64,000 nt of DNA. It comes from Streptomyces sp. APSN-46.1. GTDB lineage: Bacteria; Actinomycetota; Actinomycetes; Streptomycetales; Streptomycetaceae. Location: contig NZ_JALGRF010000002.1 of the NCBI RefSeq assembly GCF_022815725.1, forward strand, positions 1,172,644-1,236,643, written 5' to 3'. The notes under the pieces were generated by a model. The model saw only the letters and a program-made list of their open reading frames with translations. It did no database searches and was not told the origin of the DNA. Below are positions 41,990 through 48,891 of the stretch, piece after piece (within the stretch, counting starts at the first letter, position 1; every line of letters begins with the position of its first letter). A program made the position numbers and the translations under genes.

Positions 41990-42753
41990 CCACTCAGCCG
42001 ATGGTCAAGGCCGAGGGCGTCCACAAGTCGTACGGCGCCGCCCACATCCTCCGGGGCATCGACCTCGAAGTCGCCCCGCGCGAGGTCTTCTGCCTGGTCG
42101 GCCCGTCCGGCTCCGGCAAGTCGACGTTCCTGCGGTGCATCAACCACCTGGAGCGCGTCAACTCCGGGCGGCTCTCGGTGGACGGCCAGCTGGTGGGCTA
42201 CCGCCAGAAGGGCGACAAGCTCTACGAGCTGAAGGACAGCGAGGTCGCGGCCCAGCGCCGCGAGATCGGCATGGTCTTCCAGCGCTTCAACCTGTTCCCG
42301 CACATGACGGCCATCGAGAACGTCATGGAAGCCCCGGTCATGGTCAAGGGCGAGAGCCGGGCGGTGGCGCGTGAGCGCGCGATCCGGCTGCTCGACCGCG
42401 TGGGTCTGGGCGACAAGGGCGGGAACTACCCCTCGCAGCTCTCCGGCGGCCAGCAGCAGCGCGTGGCGATCGCCCGCGCGCTGGCCATGGAGCCGAAGCT
42501 GATGCTCTTCGACGAGCCCACCTCGGCCCTGGACCCGGAGCTGGTCGGTGACGTCCTCGACGTCATGCGGGACCTGGCCGAGTCGGGCATGACCATGATC
42601 GTGGTCACGCACGAGATGGGCTTCGCCCGCGAGGTCGGCGACAACCTCGTCTTCATGGACGGCGGTGTGGTCGTCGAGTCCGGGCACCCGCGCGATGTCC
42701 TGGGCAACCCGCAGCACGACCGGACGAAGGCGTTCCTGTCCAAGGTGCTCTAG
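41986..42753 (+). CDS. Polar amino acid ABC transporter ATPase
   Basis: A 255-residue ABC ATPase: Walker [11 protein letters not shown]-loop [11 protein letters not shown], signature [15 protein letters not shown], Walker [15 protein letters not shown], and H-loop VVTHEMGFA. Compared with GlnQ-type proteins it has a short insertion ([13 protein letters not shown]) before the Q-loop. It is translationally coupled to the permease and completes the importer. Confidence 0.93.
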   Translation: MTTQPMVKAEGVHKSYGAAHILRGIDLEVAPREVFCLVGPSGSGKSTFLRCINHLERVNSGRLSVDGQLVGYRQKGDKLYELKDSEVAAQRREIGMVFQRFNLFPHMTAIENVMEAPVMVKGESRAVARERAIRLLDRVGLGDKGGNYPSQLSGGQQQRVAIARALAMEPKLMLFDEPTSALDPELVGDVLDVMRDLAESGMTMIVVTHEMGFAREVGDNLVFMDGGVVVESGHPRDVLGNPQHDRTKAFLSKVL

Positions 42754-42797
42754 TGCTCTAGTGCTCTGGGCGAGCGACAGTGCTCTGGGCGAGCGAC
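42745..42797 (+). repeat. Tandem repeats at the ATPase stop codon
   Basis: gtgctcta is repeated (42745-42752, 42753-42760, then gtgctctg), followed by two 19-bp copies of agtgctctgggcgagcgac (42760-42778, 42779-42797). The first unit contains the stop codon. It looks like recent replication slippage. Confidence 0.8.
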
Positions 42798-42801
42798 GCG
42801 C

Positions 42802-42835
42802 GGAGGGGCGGTACGGATTCCCGTACCGCCCCTCC
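42802..42835. terminator. Bidirectional terminator after the ABC operon
   Basis: ggaggggcggtacgg pairs perfectly with ccgtaccgcccctcc around the loop attc, between the ABC operon and the convergent methyltransferase gene. Confidence 0.88.
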
Positions 42836-42853
42836 CGCGTCCTCGCGGAGTTC

Positions 42854-43609
42854 CTACTTCAGACCTAGGACCAGGGCGTCGGACGGCGAGCTCCAGACCG
42901 TACGGGCCTCCCGGAAGCCCGCCTCGCGCAGGGTCCGGGTGTGCCAGGCGGCGTCCGGGGTGTCGCCGTCGGCGTGCTCCCCGTAGATCTCGAAGCGGCG
43001 CTTCGTCGGCTCGGCGAGCACCGGGTCGGCGGCCGCGAGGGCCCACCACTCGGCCCAGTCGAGCGCGCCCGCCTCGCGGGCCCGGTCCATGGCCGCGTGC
43101 CGGTGGGCGTGCTCGGCGGCGTTGATCAGCGGGGTCGCCGGGTCGGGCATGTGGTCGGCGTTCAGGAAGACGCCGCCCTCGCGGAGCAGGGGGGTCAGCT
43201 GCCCGTAGAGCACCGCGAGCCGCGGGCTGTGCAGCCAGTGCAGGGCGGTGGCCGTCAGCACCGCGTCGTACGTGTCGTACGGGAGCGCCGAGGTCCAGTC
43301 GGGGTCCTTGAGGTCGGCGGTGACGAAGCTGACCCGCTCGTCGCCCTCGAAGTGGCCGCGGGCGATGGCCAGCAGGGCGGGGTCGAGATCGACGCCCGTG
43401 CTGGTGGCCCGCGGGAACCGCGTGAAGAGGCGGTCCGTGATACTTCCCGTACCGCACGCGAGATCCAGCACCCGGGGGGCGGGGCCCACCAGCGCCTCGA
43501 CCATGTTCAGCATCACCCGGAACCGCTCCTCGCGGTCGGGCATGTACCACTCCTGCTGCCGGTCCCAGCTCTGCTGCCAGGCCTGCCAGTCAGTCACGGT
43601 ATCCACCAT
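42854..43609 (-). CDS. Class I SAM-dependent methyltransferase
   Basis: A 251-residue Rossmann methyltransferase. Motif I is VLDLACGTGSITDRLF, followed by GVDLDPALLAIARGHF and the acidic FVTADLKDPDW. The ATG at 43609 has GGAGGGG 7 nt upstream; an in-frame ATG 15 nt further is less likely. Convergent with the ABC operon. The substrate is unknown. Confidence 0.86.
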   Translation of the reverse strand: MVDTVTDWQAWQQSWDRQQEWYMPDREERFRVMLNMVEALVGPAPRVLDLACGTGSITDRLFTRFPRATSTGVDLDPALLAIARGHFEGDERVSFVTADLKDPDWTSALPYDTYDAVLTATALHWLHSPRLAVLYGQLTPLLREGGVFLNADHMPDPATPLINAAEHAHRHAAMDRAREAGALDWAEWWALAAADPVLAEPTKRRFEIYGEHADGDTPDAAWHTRTLREAGFREARTVWSSPSDALVLGLK

Positions 43610-43691
43610 CCCGAACCCCTCCATACGTAATACCCTCGAAGACGTCTCAGCCGTTACCAGAGACCCTAATCCGCAGCCGTAAGGACTACAA

Positions 43692-44321
43692 GTGGAACTG
43701 GCCCATTACTCGGACTATGCCGTGCGCCTGGTCAACACCGAGGAGCCGGCCCGCAACAAGGACGCGCTCACCTCGGTGGACGCCGTCCGCGCCCTCTTCG
43801 GCGCCAGCGTGCAGATGGCCCGCCGCGTCACCGACACGGACGTCACCCGCTTCCGCAACGTCCGCGGCCGGCTGCGCACCGTCTTCGAGGCCGCCGACGG
43901 CGGCGACCACGTCCTCGCGGTCGATCTGCTGAACTCCCTGCTCATGGAGTTCCCGGTCAGCCCCCAGGTCTCCGGCCACGAGACCCTCGGCGAGGACGGC
44001 GCCCCCCACTGGCACATCCACCTCGCCGACCACCCCTCGAACGCCTCCGCCGGTTACGCCGCCATCGCGTCCTTCGGCCTGGCCTTCCACCTGACCGAAC
44101 ACGGCCCCGACCGGCTCGGCCTGTGCCAGGCGGCGCCCTGCCGCAACGCCTACCTCGACACCTCCACCAACCGCTCCCGGCGCTACTGCTCCGACCGCTG
44201 CGCCACCCGGGCCAACGTGGCCGCCTACCGCGCCCGCAAGCGGCTGGAGGCCGAGACGTCCGCCCAGAGCGGGCGCAGCGCCGACACGGCCCAGGACAGC
44301 CGGTCCCTCAGCGAACGCTGA
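43692..44321 (+). CDS. CGNR zinc-finger / ABATE domain protein
   Basis: A 209-residue protein with an N-terminal ABATE-like domain (YAVRLVNTEEPARN) and a C-terminal stress-induced zinc finger: CQAAPC, then YCSDRCATRANVAAYRARKR. It is GTG-started. Such proteins are predicted RNA- or DNA-binding regulators. Its last 97 bp overlap the convergent sodX gene on the other strand. Confidence 0.84.
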   Translation: MELAHYSDYAVRLVNTEEPARNKDALTSVDAVRALFGASVQMARRVTDTDVTRFRNVRGRLRTVFEAADGGDHVLAVDLLNSLLMEFPVSPQVSGHETLGEDGAPHWHIHLADHPSNASAGYAAIASFGLAFHLTEHGPDRLGLCQAAPCRNAYLDTSTNRSRRYCSDRCATRANVAAYRARKRLEAETSAQSGRSADTAQDSRSLSER

Positions 44322-44644
44322 TCCGCCCCGCGTGGCCGGAACCGCAGGACGGCCGTCGCCAGCACCAGCTCCTCGGGGACCGTCCCGTAGTCGGTGCTGT
44401 CGCCGGTCTCGTTGTACGGGTTGTCCCCGAGCACCCACCAGCCGCCCGGCCGCCGCTCCACCGCCCGCTTGACCACGAGCAGGTCCTGCTGGAACGGATG
44501 GCGCAGCACCACCACGTCACCCGGGCGGACCACCGCCCCGTGGCGGACCACCAGCCGGTCCCCGTGCAGCAGCGTCGGCACCATCGAAGGCCCCGTCACC
44601 TCGACTACTTCCAAGCGCGCCCGCGAGCGCCTGTTCTCCACCAT
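44225..44644 (-). CDS. sodX: Nickel superoxide dismutase maturation protease
   Basis: A 139-residue S26 signal-peptidase-like protease that should remove the SodN propeptide. The catalytic dyad is S20 (VTGPSMVPTL) and K59 (LLVVKRAVER), with GDNPYNETGDSTDYG downstream. RBS AGGAGG precedes the ATG at 44644. It is divergent from sodN, the usual actinobacterial pairing. No membrane helix is seen, consistent with a cytosolic processing role. Confidence 0.92.
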   Translation of the reverse strand: MVENRRSRARLEVVEVTGPSMVPTLLHGDRLVVRHGAVVRPGDVVVLRHPFQQDLLVVKRAVERRPGGWWVLGDNPYNETGDSTDYGTVPEELVLATAVLRFRPRGADQRSLRDRLSWAVSALRPLWADVSASSRLRAR

Positions 44645-44815
44645 CCCTGACCTCCTCGTCCCTCCCGCATGCTGCCGCACGCGCCCGTACATTCGCTCAC
44701 CCGGCCTCCCGGCGCCCTGGACTTTTGTCCTAAGCCCACGGGGGCGCCCGCGAATTCCGGTATCCGAGCGAGTAATCTCCCCCTTGAGAAGACGATCACG
44801 AGGAGGAATTACTCC

Positions 44816-45211
44816 ATGCTTTCCCGCCTCTTCGCCCCCAAGGCGAAGGTCTCCGCCCACTGCGACCTGCCGTGTGGCGTGTACGACCCTGCCCAGGCCC
44901 GCATCGAGGCCGCGTCCGTCAAGGCCGTCCAGGAGAAGTACCAGGCCAACGACGACGCCGACTTCCGCGCGCGCGCCATCACCATCAAGGAGCAGCGGGC
45001 CGAGCTCGCCAAGCACCACGTCTCGGTGCTGTGGAGCGACTACTTCAAGCCCCCGCACTTCGAGAAGTACCCGCAGCTGCACACCCTGGTCAACGACACC
45101 CTGAAGGCCCTCTCGGCCGCGAAGGCGTCGAACGACCCGGCGACCGGCCAGAAGGCCCTCGACCTCATCGACGAGATCGACCGCATCTTCAAGGAGACGA
45201 AGGCCGCCTGA
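44816..45211 (+). CDS. sodN: Nickel-containing superoxide dismutase
   Basis: A 131-residue NiSOD precursor. The 14-residue propeptide MLSRLFAPKAKVSA precedes the nickel hook HCDLPCGVYDP, in which H15, C16 and C20 become His1, Cys2 and Cys6 after cleavage. The helical remainder ends IDEIDRIFKETKAA. RBS AGGAGG is 8 nt upstream. The final 34 bp of the gene are duplicated at 50143-50176 and bound a genomic island, so an element appears to have integrated at the 3' end without harming the gene. Confidence 0.97.
   Translation: MLSRLFAPKAKVSAHCDLPCGVYDPAQARIEAASVKAVQEKYQANDDADFRARAITIKEQRAELAKHHVSVLWSDYFKPPHFEKYPQLHTLVNDTLKALSAAKASNDPATGQKALDLIDEIDRIFKETKAA
45178..45211 (+). repeat. attL-like 34-bp direct repeat (sodN 3' end)
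   Basis: The sequence from cgaccgcatcttcaaggaga to the TGA is identical at all 34 positions to 50143-50176. It includes the sodN stop codon. Similarity stops abruptly after the TGA, with no match before either. Confidence 0.85.
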
Positions 45212-45277
45212 TCTTGGGCGCCCGAGGATCTCCCTGCGCTGCTGGTCAGAGCGCGAATGAGAACGGCTCGACCGCTC

Positions 45278-45329
45278 CGCGCGGCCGTGCCCCCTCTCGC
45301 CTACGGGCGGGAGGGGGCACGGCCGCGCG
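45278..45329 (+). terminator. Terminator after sodN / left end of the island
   Basis: A 19-bp perfect stem (cgcgcggccgtgccccctc with its complement) and a 14-nt loop, 67 bp after the sodN stop. Confidence 0.85.
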
Positions 45330-45368
45330 TTGTGGCCCGGGTCGCCGGGGGGCTTCCGCCTCCCGGGG

Positions 45369-45881
45369 TCATCCGGTCAGCAGCGTGCGAACCATCACCG
45401 AGTACACGGGGGAGTCGTCGGAGGGCTTGGCCTCGTCCCGTTTCTCGTAGCCCCACTTCTCGTACAGGGCTTGCACCCTGGGGTGCGTGGAGTCAACGAG
45501 AAGCGTTGCGAAGTCGACGTCGACCGATTGGACCAGCGCATCATGGATCTGCTGCGCCCGGCCCCTGCCCCGCCACTCGGGCACCACCATCAACTCGGAC
45601 AGGGCGAAGATCCGGCCGCGCACGTCCTTGGGTCGATCCGTTCCCTTCCACCAGCCGCCCGGTTTGAACTTCGAACCGTATGCGTACCCGACCGGGCCGC
45701 CGTTCTCCCACCCCGAGACGCACAGCCAGTCCTCGCGCCCTGACCACAGGTCAACGAAGTACGAGAACCGTTCGCGGGAGTGGAACGGGTCGGGATCGTA
45801 CGCGTATACCTCGTCGTGAATGTCCAGGAGCAAGGAGCGGACGTCCCGTGCGTCGGCGTGCGCGTACCACTTCAGGTCCAT
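45369..45881 (-). CDS. GNAT family acetyltransferase (island)
   Basis: A 170-residue GNAT protein; the acetyl-CoA loop is VVPEWRGRGRAQQIHDALV and the C-terminal PRVQALYEKWGYEKRDE is typical. It lies 9 bp downstream of the NUDIX gene, so the two are probably co-transcribed. The acceptor is unknown; in this context a role in modifying a peptide product or toxin is possible but unproven. Confidence 0.83.
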   Translation of the reverse strand: MDLKWYAHADARDVRSLLLDIHDEVYAYDPDPFHSRERFSYFVDLWSGREDWLCVSGWENGGPVGYAYGSKFKPGGWWKGTDRPKDVRGRIFALSELMVVPEWRGRGRAQQIHDALVQSVDVDFATLLVDSTHPRVQALYEKWGYEKRDEAKPSDDSPVYSVMVRTLLTG

Positions 45882-45890
45882 CGGCGTGAC

Positions 45891-46418
45891 TCACCGGAGG
45901 TGGTGCAGCATCAGCAGTGCCGCAATTGCGTTCGCGCTCCTGATCTCACCGCGCGCCACCAAGTCAGGTACGCGTGAGAGCGGCACCCACTCCCGCCGTG
46001 CAGACTCGAAATCGTCCGCAGGGGGCCCGACGTACTGCGCCTGGTCGGACCAGTAGACGCGATGGTGCGATGTGGAGATACCCGGCATCGGGTCGATCGC
46101 CATCAGAAGCTTCATCGGTCCCGGGCGCCAGCCGGTCTCCTCCTCCAGCTCGCGCGCGGCAGCCACGGCGGCGTCCTCGCCCTCACCAATTCCGCCAGAC
46201 GGGAGTTCCCATCCCCAGGCGTCCGTAATGAATCGATGACGCCACAGGAGCATGACCTCGTCGCGCTCATTGACGACAGCGGCCACCGCGACCGGGCGCA
46301 GCCTGATCACCGTGTGGTCCAGGTGCCGGCCGTCGGGCAGCTCGACGTCGGCCATGTTCACGCGCAGCCAAGGGTTCTCGTACACGGTGCGCTCGCCGTG
46401 GGTCTGCCACACTGACAC
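45891..46418 (-). CDS. NUDIX hydrolase (island)
   Basis: A 175-residue NUDIX protein related to the ADP-ribose pyrophosphatase subgroup. The box reads GGIGEGEDAAVAAARELEEE followed by TGW, matching Gx5Ex7REUxEExGU. It would hydrolyse a nucleoside diphosphate derivative. It forms a likely operon with the GNAT gene. Similar NUDIX genes often sit beside HTH regulators in Streptomyces accessory regions. Confidence 0.86.
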   Translation of the reverse strand: MSVWQTHGERTVYENPWLRVNMADVELPDGRHLDHTVIRLRPVAVAAVVNERDEVMLLWRHRFITDAWGWELPSGGIGEGEDAAVAAARELEEETGWRPGPMKLLMAIDPMPGISTSHHRVYWSDQAQYVGPPADDFESARREWVPLSRVPDLVARGEIRSANAIAALLMLHHLR

Positions 46419-46462
46419 GCTCTTGCCTCTCGTCGGGGTGTCCCTATCCCAGCATGGGGCGG

Positions 46463-47797
46463 TCAGAAGGGGATACGTAGGGTGTCGTCGATGCGGTGGA
46501 CAACATCGGCTGTCGCCCTGCTGCCCAGGCTGGACATCGACTCGCGGACCTTGACGAGCCGATCCCGGAGCCGCCGGGACTCCATGCCCTCCATGGTGTC
46601 GAGCATCCTCATCGCCGTGGCCGCCGCGAGCTCGGTGCTCCCGCCGCGCACCTGGCAGTCCGAGAGAGTCGCCAGTCGGTGGACTCGGCCGCGCTCGTGC
46701 GTCTGAACGGCGACAGCCTCTGCCGCGTAAGCCTGCGCGGGCACCATGTCTCCGAGCCTCATGAGCGCGTCCGCGAGGTTGGCTTCCAGCAGTCCGGCTT
46801 GGACGTAGCTGGTCTCGGCCGGCTCTTCGTCACGGCGGATCAGCCCCGCCTCTGCCTCGGCCAGTCCCATGCACCGGTGTGCCTGCCGCTGGTCGCCCAG
46901 GCGGGAGTACGCCTTGGCTTGCATGGCGTAGAGATCGCAGGCCAGGGCGTGGGAGATTGCATTGCCGGCAGTCCTCAGGCCCGCCTCGGCGAAGGCTACC
47001 GCCTGTCGGTGCTCGCCCATGTACAGCGCCTGGTTGACGAGCAGCGCTATCACGTACCCGCCGAATGCCCTGTCGCCAGATGCCTTGGCCAGCCGCAGCG
47101 CCTGGTGAAAGTACCTCTGTGCGAGCCCCTGCACGTCGGAGTCGTAGGCACAGATCCCGGCGACCGCCACGATGCCGCCGGTAGCGCGGTGGAGCTCTCG
47201 GCCGGTGGCGTCCGTGTACGACCCCCGCAGGAGCGGGGCGGTCTAGTCGGTCAAATAGGCGACCACTCGGGCCCGGGTCGCGACACCCCCGGCCTTGCGG
47301 TACATCTGCTCGTAGTGTGCCCGGGCCGTTCGGAGTACGGCGACGTCGTCCAGCCCCACGCGGACAACGCCTCTCCTGGAGACGTCAGCGTCATGCGGAG
47401 GGTTCTCCCACTCCCAGACCGGGCCGACCGCCGGCAGGCCTGTGAGCACGGCGGCCTGGTGGACGTCTCGCCGCTGCTGCTGGTCGCCTCGCCACAGGGC
47501 GGTCGATCGGTCGATGAATCCGGCGAGCGGGGTGGCCACTGGGGGTGTCGAGCCGCTTCCCATGCCGATGTCCTCCAGGGAAATTGGGCGGCCGAGCCTT
47601 TCGGCGAGGATCGCGCCGATCAGTTCCGGCACGATGCCCCGGGGGCGCTGCCCTTTGAGCCAGCGGATCACCGATGAATGGTCGTACGAGACTGATTTGT
47701 CTCGGGCCTGCGCGGCCGCATTGATGCGTGCGGCTAAGCCGACGCGGCTCATCCCGGCTTCGTCCAGGAGCGCGTCGAGCAAGGTATTTGCGTCCAT
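46463..47797 (-). pseudogene. HTH-TPR transcriptional regulator interrupted by an in-frame amber codon
   Basis: One 444-codon frame with a single TAG at codon 185 (47243-47245). Before it: HTH part MDANTLLDALLDEAGMSRVG and SSVIRWLKGQRPRG, then QMYRKAGGVATRARVVAYLT. After it, in the same frame and without any gap: TAPLLRGSYTDATGRELHRA, TPR-like GLAQRYFHQALRLAKASGDR and LLVNQALYMGEHRQAVAFAE. Streptomyces relatives read through this join, so this is a nonsense mutation (or sequencing error), not a fusion. The truncated product keeps the DNA-binding domain but loses the TPR sensor. A downstream GTG at 47170 could restart the C-terminal part. Confidence 0.8.
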
Positions 47798-47838
47798 GTG
47801 TGCCCCAAGTCGCTGAGAGGTCGAGGGTATCGGCACAG

Positions 47839-47859
47839 GCTTCACACAATGTGTGAAGC
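47839..47859. promoter_or_regulatory. 21-bp near-perfect palindrome, probable operator
   Basis: GCTTCACACA-A-TGTGTGAAGC: 10-bp arms, fully complementary, with a 1-bp centre. It lies between the divergent HTH-TPR regulator (start 47797) and the micro-ORF operon (start 47925), the expected place for the regulator's binding site. Confidence 0.75.
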
Positions 47860-47924
47860 AACCAACGCGGCGCGGTGCTCACGCACAGTGCCGGTGGTGC
47901 CGCAACGGCGGAAACATCGAGGGC

Positions 47925-48143
47925 ATGGCCACTCAGACGAGATCGGGGAAGCCGATGGCATCCCCCGCAACACGGCGCCAAGTCGGCCCCCTCCCCGCCC
48001 GACACGTGCTCAGCATCGACACGCCGGACGACCCCTCGGCGAGGGTGGCGCCTGTAGTCGAGCCCAGCGCGGATCTGCTCGACCGGGCGCTCGTCGGCTG
48101 GGAGCGCTTCCTCGGCACCGCCTTGGAGGTGACCGATGAGTGA
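47925..48143 (+). CDS. Small hypothetical protein 1 of the island operon
   Basis: A 72-residue protein, basic at the N-terminus (MATQTRSGKP) and ending ALVGWERFLGTALEVTDE, which looks amphipathic-helical. I do not recognise a family. A GTG at 47853, inside the palindrome, would add 24 residues and is less likely; GAGGGC before the ATG is the RBS. It overlaps the next gene by 8 nt, so the two are coupled. Confidence 0.6.
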   Translation: MATQTRSGKPMASPATRRQVGPLPARHVLSIDTPDDPSARVAPVVEPSADLLDRALVGWERFLGTALEVTDE

Positions 48144-48270
48144 GCAGTACGAGTGCGTGCCGCACCGGCTCCTGCGCCGCCGAGTACGCGACACCGCAAC
48201 AGCCAATGCTCCGGAGGTGATCCGAGTCCCCTTCGAGCCTAAGACGGCCGCGGAGGTCGTGCAGCGATGA
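48136..48270 (+). CDS. Small hypothetical protein 2 of the island operon
   Basis: A 44-residue basic peptide: MSEQYECVPHRLLRRRVRDT then VIRVPFEPKTAAEVVQR. It starts inside the end of the preceding gene (GGAGG RBS 7 nt upstream) and its TGA overlaps the next ATG by 4 nt, so it is kept in a coupled chain, which argues it is translated. No family recognised. Confidence 0.6.
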   Translation: MSEQYECVPHRLLRRRVRDTATANAPEVIRVPFEPKTAAEVVQR

Positions 48271-48590
48271 CCGTCGGAGAGAACGACCAGGAACGGATGG
48301 GTCGGGAAGCATTCGCCCGATCCCTCCTGGAGTTGGAGGTAACGGCATCTGTCGCACACCCCGACGGGGCGTGCTCCAGCGTGCACATGCTGTGTCTCAG
48401 CTGCAGCCTGCTGACCCCGCTGGGGCCTGGGTACTGCGGAAGCACAATGGCTCACTGCCAGTTCTGCGGCTTCGGCTGGAAGGTCAACCACGATCCCGAA
48501 CTCTGCTGGCAGCGCGAAGACCTCCTCGACCTGTACCTGACCGAGGAGCACGTGACCGCACTCATGCTCGCCCGGCTGGAGCTGCCGTGA
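48267..48590 (+). CDS. Cys-rich small protein 3 of the island operon
   Basis: A 107-residue protein with a cluster of cysteines: MLCLSCSLLT, GYCGS, AHCQFCGFGW and ELCWQRED. The two C-x2-C pairs suggest a zinc ribbon. ATG overlaps the upstream stop and its stop overlaps the next GTG, both by 4 nt. Similar Cys-rich small proteins occur beside HTH-TPR regulators in Streptomyces, without known function. Confidence 0.65.
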   Translation: MTVGENDQERMGREAFARSLLELEVTASVAHPDGACSSVHMLCLSCSLLTPLGPGYCGSTMAHCQFCGFGWKVNHDPELCWQREDLLDLYLTEEHVTALMLARLELP

Positions 48591-48676
48591 AGCCCTGGCT
48601 CGAGCAGACGTTGTACCTCCTGGCCGTTGTGGCCGTCGGCGGCGCCGTCTTCCTGGCAGAGGCCGCCGGTCGGTGA
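48587..48676 (+). CDS. 29-residue single-span membrane peptide 4 of the island operon
   Basis: GTG-started; after VKPWLEQT comes one hydrophobic stretch LYLLAVVAVGGAVFLAEAAG that fits a transmembrane helix. The GTGA overlap with the preceding stop supports translation. Such peptides may anchor a partner or act as a leader; nothing is known. Confidence 0.55.
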   Translation: MKPWLEQTLYLLAVVAVGGAVFLAEAAGR

Positions 48677-48748
48677 CAGCCCTCAGACTCCCGCCCGACC
48701 AGGGCGGGCCATGCACGATCCGACCATGAGAGAAGGGAACCACCCCCA

Positions 48749-48880
48749 ATGCGCATGAAGCACTCCGGGAAGCCGGACACCGCCTCGTCGGACGGCCACC
48801 GGGACAAGCCGCCGAACGTCACGCCGCCGCCGAGGAACAACCCGCCCTCGAACCCGCAGACGCCGCCCAAGACGAAGTAG
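48749..48880 (+). CDS. 43-residue Pro/Asn/Lys-rich peptide, candidate PIMT substrate
   Basis: MRMKHSGKPDTASSDGHRDK is followed by a Pro-Asn-rich tail (PPNVTPPPRNNPPSNPQTPP) and ends KTK. It is basic, lacks cysteine, and holds three Asp residues (D10, D15, D19), one in a DG pair. GAGAAGGGA lies upstream as RBS, and it ends 11 nt before the methyltransferase GTG. Precursors of aspartimide RiPPs (imiditides) are short, charged peptides encoded next to a PIMT homologue, so this is a candidate precursor. That is inference from position and composition. Confidence 0.5.
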   Translation: MRMKHSGKPDTASSDGHRDKPPNVTPPPRNNPPSNPQTPPKTK

Positions 48881-48891
48881 AGGGACGCCGC

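Noticed and set aside
45178..45211. A tRNA gene as attachment site of the island
   Set aside because: The repeat is the coding end of sodN, and no cloverleaf or TpsiC-arm sequence is visible.
46463..47170. A separate TPR protein gene starting with GTG at 47170
   Set aside because: It is in the same frame as the HTH gene upstream, with conserved sequence continuing between; the single TAG explains the split better.
48749..48880. FxLD-type or class I lanthipeptide precursor
   Set aside because: The peptide has no cysteine and no lanthionine synthetase is nearby.
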